Source: Desmonostoc muscorum LEGE 12446 (lineage in GTDB: Bacteria > Cyanobacteriota > Cyanobacteriia > Cyanobacteriales > Nostocaceae). From it: a stretch of DNA of 64,000 nt. A model generated the notes under the pieces. It saw only the letters and a program-made list of their open reading frames with translations, was not told where the DNA came from and did no database searches. Where the stretch lies: the NCBI RefSeq assembly GCF_015207005.2, contig NZ_JADEXS020000001.1:7029001-7093000 (forward strand), in the 5' to 3' direction. This document shows positions 60,901 to 64,000 of this stretch, in pieces; position 1 is the stretch's first letter, and each line of letters opens with the position of its first letter. The translations under genes were made by a program, and so were the position numbers.

Positions 60901-63900
60901 GAAGCAAGTAGTGAATCAACAGAAAAATACGTCGCCCCACGTACAGCCATCGAAGAAATACTGGCACTGATTTGGACACAAGTCCTGAAAGTAGAGCGAG
61001 TAGGCATCCATGATAACTTCTTTACCTTGGGAGGACACTCACTACTAGCAACGCAACTCATTTCCCGTGTGCGTACCAACTTGAAAGTAGAACTACCATT
61101 GCGTAGCTTATTTGCAGCACCAACAATTGCTCAATTGTCGCAAAACATTCAACAGTTGCAGCAACAAGACTTGGAACTTTCTGCACCACCCATCAATCGG
61201 CGGGTTAATAATGCAGACCTACCACTGTCATTTGCTCAACAGCGTTTGTGGTTCTTAGACCAGTTCGAGCCGAATAGTGCATTCTACAACATCCCTGCCG
61301 CTTTGCGTTTAGTGGGGACTCTCTCATTTGCAGCCTTAGAACAAAGCTTAAAAGAAATTATTCAACGCCACGAAACATTACGGACTAATTTCATCACAAT
61401 TGATGGAAAAGCAACTCAAATCATCCAAACACAGAGCAATTGGAAAGTAACAGTTGTTGAGTTGAAGGATTTATCCACAAACTCTCCAGAAATCGCTTTA
61501 CAGCAATTAGCCCAACAACAAGCACTTCAATCATTTGACTTAGCAAGTGAAACATTAATCAGAGCAACATTAGTAGTGCTGTCTCCTACAGAACACGTGT
61601 TAATAGTGTGTATGCACCATGTTGTCAGTGATGGCTGGTCAATGGGTGTGTTTGTCGAAGAATTGCGATCGCTCTACAATGCTTATTCAACAGGGCAGCC
61701 TTGTTTGTTACCCCCACTGCCAATTCAGTACGCAGATTTTGCCATTTGGCAGCGAGGCTGGTTGCAAGGCGAGGTATTACAAAAGCAATTGGATTATTGG
61801 CAACAACAACTGGGAGACGCACCCACATTCTTGCCACTACCCACAGACAGACCAAGACCAGCCGTGCAGACTTTCGCCGGTGCATACGTGGAATTTGCAC
61901 TCTCTGTTGAACTGACTCAAAAATTGACACAACTAAGTCAGCAACAAGGAGTCACCTTGTTCATGACGTTGTTGGCAGCATATAACACATTACTTTACCG
62001 CTACACAGGACAAACAGACATTTTAGTGGGTTCACCAATTGCCAACCGCGATCGCAGTGAAATAGAAGGGTTAATAGGCTTTTTTGTCAACACATTAGTT
62101 TTACGGACAGATCTTTCGGGCGACCCCAGTTTTGAGGAATTACTGCCTCAAATTCGGGAAATGGCACTCAGTGCTTACGCTCATCAGGACTTACCGTTTG
62201 AAATGTTGGTGGAAAAATTACAGCGAGAACGAGACCTGAGTCATACACCATTGTTCCAGGTGATGTTTGCCCTGCAAAATGCACCCATATCACAAGTAGA
62301 GTTGACAGGCTTAAGTGTCAGTTCATTGCCAATAGAAAACACCACAGCAAAGTTTGACCTGACCTTGGCAATGGAAAACACTGCCACTGGACTAGTGGGA
62401 GGTTGGGAATACAACACTGACTTGTTTGATAACAGCACCATTGAGCGGATGAAGGGTCATTTTGTCACAATGCTTTCGGCAATCGTGGCAAATCCCAAAC
62501 AGCGAATTTCCAAGTTGCCCATCTTAACATTCGTTGAGTCGCGGCAGTTATTAGTTGAGTGGAATAATACACAGGTAGATTATCCAATAGATAAATGTAT
62601 CCATCAGTTGTTTGAAGAGCAGTGTTTGAGGACACCTAATGCTGTAGCAGTGGTGTTTGAAAATCAACAACTTACCTACGGGGAGTTGAACTCTCGTGCT
62701 AACCAGTTGGCACATTACTTGCGCTCATTGGGCGTTGCTCCCGATGTGCTGGTGGGTATTTGCGTGGAGCGCTCTGTAGAGATGGTGGTGGGATTACTTG
62801 GTATTCTCAAAGCCGGTGGGGCTTACGTACCCCTTGACCCAGAGTATCCCCAAGACCGTCTGCATTTTATGCTCGAAGACACTCAAGTTTCACTGCTGCT
62901 CACACAACAGCATCTAGTGGATAGACTACCCCAGCATCAAGCACAGCTTGTTTGTTTGGATACCCAGTGGCAGTTGATTTCTCAATTAAATCAGGATAAT
63001 CTAATCACCGAAGTCCAAGCTAGTAACTTAGCTTACGTCATTTATACCTCTGGTTCTACAGGGATACCCAAGGGAGTACTGATTACTTATAAAGGATTGT
63101 TAAATTTAGTCTTCTGGCATCAGCGTGCTTTTGAAATCACTTCATCAGACAAAGCCACGCAGTTGGCAGGAACAGCGTTTGACGCTGCTGTATGGGAATT
63201 ATGGCCTTACCTAACGGCAGGAGCAAGTATCTACTTAGTCAAATCTGAAATCCTCACCTCGCCAGTAAATCTACGAGACTGGTTGACATCAAACAAGATT
63301 ACGATTAGTTTTGTGCCAACACCAGTGGCACAGGAGTTATTGTCTTTGGCATGGACTACTGAAAGTTTAGCAATGCGTTGCATCCTGACTGGAGGGGACA
63401 AGCTTCATCAATATCCATCAGTTTCAGTTCCTTTCCAAGTAGTGAACAATTATGGTCCAACTGAGAATACTGTTGTCGCCACTTCTGGGTTGCTAGTTGC
63501 TGACAAAAACCACGTTCAGATATCACCCCCCATTGGTCGTCCAATTGCCAACACCCAGGTTTATATATTAGATCAATATTTACAACCAGTACCCGTAGGT
63601 GTACCAGGAGAACTGCACATCGGTGGTGCGGGATTAGCAAGAGGCTACCTCAACCGTCCAGAATTGACACAAGAAAAATTCATCCCCAACCCGTTTGACA
63701 AGTCACTTGTCACAGGTCACTTGTCAAAATTATATAAGACTGGGGACTTAGCGCGTTATCTGCCAGATGGCAACATCGAATACCTGGGACGCATCGACAA
63801 CCAAGTAAAAATCCGGGGCTTCCGCATTGAGTTGGGAGAAATTGAAGCAGCGCTGAGCCAACACCCAGATGTGCAAGCATCTTGTGTCATCGCAAGAGTT

Positions 63901-64000
63901 GATATTCCTGGAAATAAACGCCTAGTGGGCTACATCGTACCCAAGCCACAGCAAACACCCACAGTCAGCGTTGTGCGTAGCTTCCTCAAAGAAAAGCTAC
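57982..64000 (+). CDS. NRPS, partial: C-A(Ser)-T, C-A(Leu-like)..., runs off the window
   Basis: ATG at 57982 overlaps the stop of the preceding NRPS (ATGA), and the frame stays open to the last base, about 2006 codons. It opens directly on a condensation domain (IEDIYPLSPMQEGMLFESL from residue ~13) of the type that accepts a D-residue, fitting the terminal E domain of NRPS1. There is no TubC domain. Approximate layout: C 13-450 (CHHHLLLDGWS), A 472-972 with code DVWHISLIDK (Ser), T ~990-1060 (GGHS), C 1080-1517, A from ~1537 with code DAWSLGNVVK. That last code differs by one residue from the standard Leu code DAWFLGNVVK and is read as Leu-like with low certainty. The window ends inside the C-terminal subdomain of this A domain. 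Its tail sequence resembles those of A1 and A5, both followed by T-E. Confidence 0.93.
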   Translation, partial: MKLELSKSNRQNIEDIYPLSPMQEGMLFESLYAPDSGVYFEQVICTFNGNLDVEAFEKAWQQVVEKHSIFRTGFVWESLSQPIQIVYRQVQVSIVTDDWRQLSPQDQQQQLKTFLDDQRQQSFQLTQAPLMRLHLLQLDEHTYQFVWCHHHLLLDGWSLPLVFQDLLEFYQAISHGKALPKRPTLGYRNYIAWLQQQNRDLAADFWRQKLQGFTAPTPLTVDKPLSSQKEHSPYSEQQIHLTVSATAAVGSFVRQHQLTINNLVQATWGLLLSRYSQETDVVFGATVSGRPPSLVGVESMVGLFINTLPVRVQISDDTQLLSLLKDLQAQQVESEQFSYSSLVEIQALSDVNRGTSLFESIVVFENYPVDSAALQGDGSFSVSNFGAIEQTNYPLTLLATTGEQLLLKVSYDTSRFESGAISRMLGHFVTMLSAIVANPQQEISQLPMLTEVELRQLLVEWNDTQVEYPQDKCIHQLFEEQVERTPDAVAVVFENQQLTYEQLNTRANQLAHYLRSLGVGADVLVGICVERSVEMVVGLLGILKAGGAYVPLDPEYPTERLGFMLEDAQLPVLLTQQHLVERLPEHQAQLVYLDTSWQFISQWNQENPITAVQGSNLAYVIYTSGSTGKPKGALNTHLGICNRLLWMQQTYQLTAVDCVLQKTPFSFDVSVWEFFWPLFTGARLVVAKPGGHKDSGYLVNLILEQQVTTLHFVPSMLQVFLEEESAKNCSSLKRVICSGEALLLELQERFFARLGCQLHNLYGPTEAAIDVTFWECQPESDLKTVPIGRPIDNIQLYILDQNLQPVPVGVPGELHIGGAGLARGYLNRPELTQEKFIPNPFDKSQVTGHLSKLYKTGDLARYLPDGNIEYLGRIDNQVKIRGFRIELGEIEAVLSQHEDVQVCCVIAGVDTTGDKRLVAYIVPQPQQTPKVSELHSFLKSKLPEYMVPAFIVFLESLPLTANGKIDRRALPAPEASSESTEKYVAPRTAIEEILALIWTQVLKVERVGIHDNFFTLGGHSLLATQLISRVRTNLKVELPLRSLFAAPTIAQLSQNIQQLQQQDLELSAPPINRRVNNADLPLSFAQQRLWFLDQFEPNSAFYNIPAALRLVGTLSFAALEQSLKEIIQRHETLRTNFITIDGKATQIIQTQSNWKVTVVELKDLSTNSPEIALQQLAQQQALQSFDLASETLIRATLVVLSPTEHVLIVCMHHVVSDGWSMGVFVEELRSLYNAYSTGQPCLLPPLPIQYADFAIWQRGWLQGEVLQKQLDYWQQQLGDAPTFLPLPTDRPRPAVQTFAGAYVEFALSVELTQKLTQLSQQQGVTLFMTLLAAYNTLLYRYTGQTDILVGSPIANRDRSEIEGLIGFFVNTLVLRTDLSGDPSFEELLPQIREMALSAYAHQDLPFEMLVEKLQRERDLSHTPLFQVMFALQNAPISQVELTGLSVSSLPIENTTAKFDLTLAMENTATGLVGGWEYNTDLFDNSTIERMKGHFVTMLSAIVANPKQRISKLPILTFVESRQLLVEWNNTQVDYPIDKCIHQLFEEQCLRTPNAVAVVFENQQLTYGELNSRANQLAHYLRSLGVAPDVLVGICVERSVEMVVGLLGILKAGGAYVPLDPEYPQDRLHFMLEDTQVSLLLTQQHLVDRLPQHQAQLVCLDTQWQLISQLNQDNLITEVQASNLAYVIYTSGSTGIPKGVLITYKGLLNLVFWHQRAFEITSSDKATQLAGTAFDAAVWELWPYLTAGASIYLVKSEILTSPVNLRDWLTSNKITISFVPTPVAQELLSLAWTTESLAMRCILTGGDKLHQYPSVSVPFQVVNNYGPTENTVVATSGLLVADKNHVQISPPIGRPIANTQVYILDQYLQPVPVGVPGELHIGGAGLARGYLNRPELTQEKFIPNPFDKSLVTGHLSKLYKTGDLARYLPDGNIEYLGRIDNQVKIRGFRIELGEIEAALSQHPDVQASCVIARVDIPGNKRLVGYIVPKPQQTPTVSVVRSFLKEKL
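60505..60533 (+). repeat. GACAAGTCAC-type repeat translated in A6 (Ser) linker loop
   Basis: Identical to the A3 copy at 49475-49503, encoding DKSQVTGHLS between NPF and KLYKTGD. Confidence 0.75.
61723..62939 (+). repeat. Copy 2 of the 1217 bp identical tract (C7 to start of A7)
   Basis: Matches 53903-55119 without a mismatch. The match stops at base 62940, shortly before the A-domain core, where A5 (Tyr code) and A7 (Leu-like code) become different. Confidence 0.88.
63697..63725 (+). repeat. GACAAGTCAC-type repeat translated in A7 linker loop
   Basis: Variant of the A3/A6 repeat (GACAAGTCACTTGTCACAGG then TCACTTGTC), encoding DKSLVTGHLS at the same loop. Confidence 0.75.

Overview
The window comes from a filamentous cyanobacterium, most likely heterocyst-forming (Nostocales), that makes phycoerythrin. 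The evidence is a phycoerythrin linker/lyase/activator operon, the frequent HIP1 palindrome GCGATCGC, many short tandem heptamer-type repeats between and inside genes, and a DevBCA-type exporter. This assignment is an inference from gene content.

Region 1 (1-4300) is the 3' part of a phycoerythrin operon in the order known from Fremyella diplosiphon (cpeCDESTR): linker cpeE, lyase cpeS, CpeT-family lyase and the activator cpeR. A second rod linker follows, with a coiled-coil tail instead of a CpcD domain, and then a 133 bp MITE-like element with perfect 19 bp inverted ends and a 10 bp direct repeat on each side.

Region 2 (4300-13100) holds an EF-hand membrane protein, an anchored class A beta-lactamase-fold protein, a TrmJ-type tRNA methyltransferase, an area of gene debris (a chimeric copy of the trmJ start, an IS4-type transposase tail, a truncated small ORF) and mutS. 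An intergenic-type repeat is translated in frame just before the MutS Walker A motif.

Region 3 (13100-25000) is accessory. It holds a two-gene restriction-modification-like operon (Eco57I-type methylase plus a PD-(D/E)xK nuclease candidate). A DevB/DevC/DevA-type exporter follows, with convergent subunits and an ATPase fused to two cyclic-nucleotide-binding domains. Two decayed PIN (VapC-like) toxins, a GNAT acetyltransferase, a DUF928 protein and an orphan 90-residue ORF complete it.

Region 4 (25171 to the window end) is a large PKS/NRPS assembly line read in one direction, its genes joined by 4-base ATGA overlaps. PKS1 carries the remains of a keto-acid A-KR unit, then KS-AT-DH-KR-ACP. PKS2 is KS-AT-cMT-KR-ACP. 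NRPS1 (6355 residues) has five modules ending in epimerisation, and NRPS2 is cut by the window edge. Specificity codes read by eye predict D-Gln, Gly, Pro, Val, D-Tyr, Ser and a Leu-like residue attached to a short alpha-methylated polyketide. I do not recognise this combination as a known product. No thioesterase or PPTase is in view, so the line continues beyond 64000. Several core features look unusual: no adenylation core or carrier protein in the starter unit, Tyr to Phe in its KR, His to Tyr in the DH, and a 1217 bp perfectly identical tract shared by two modules that ends at the start of their specificity cores.
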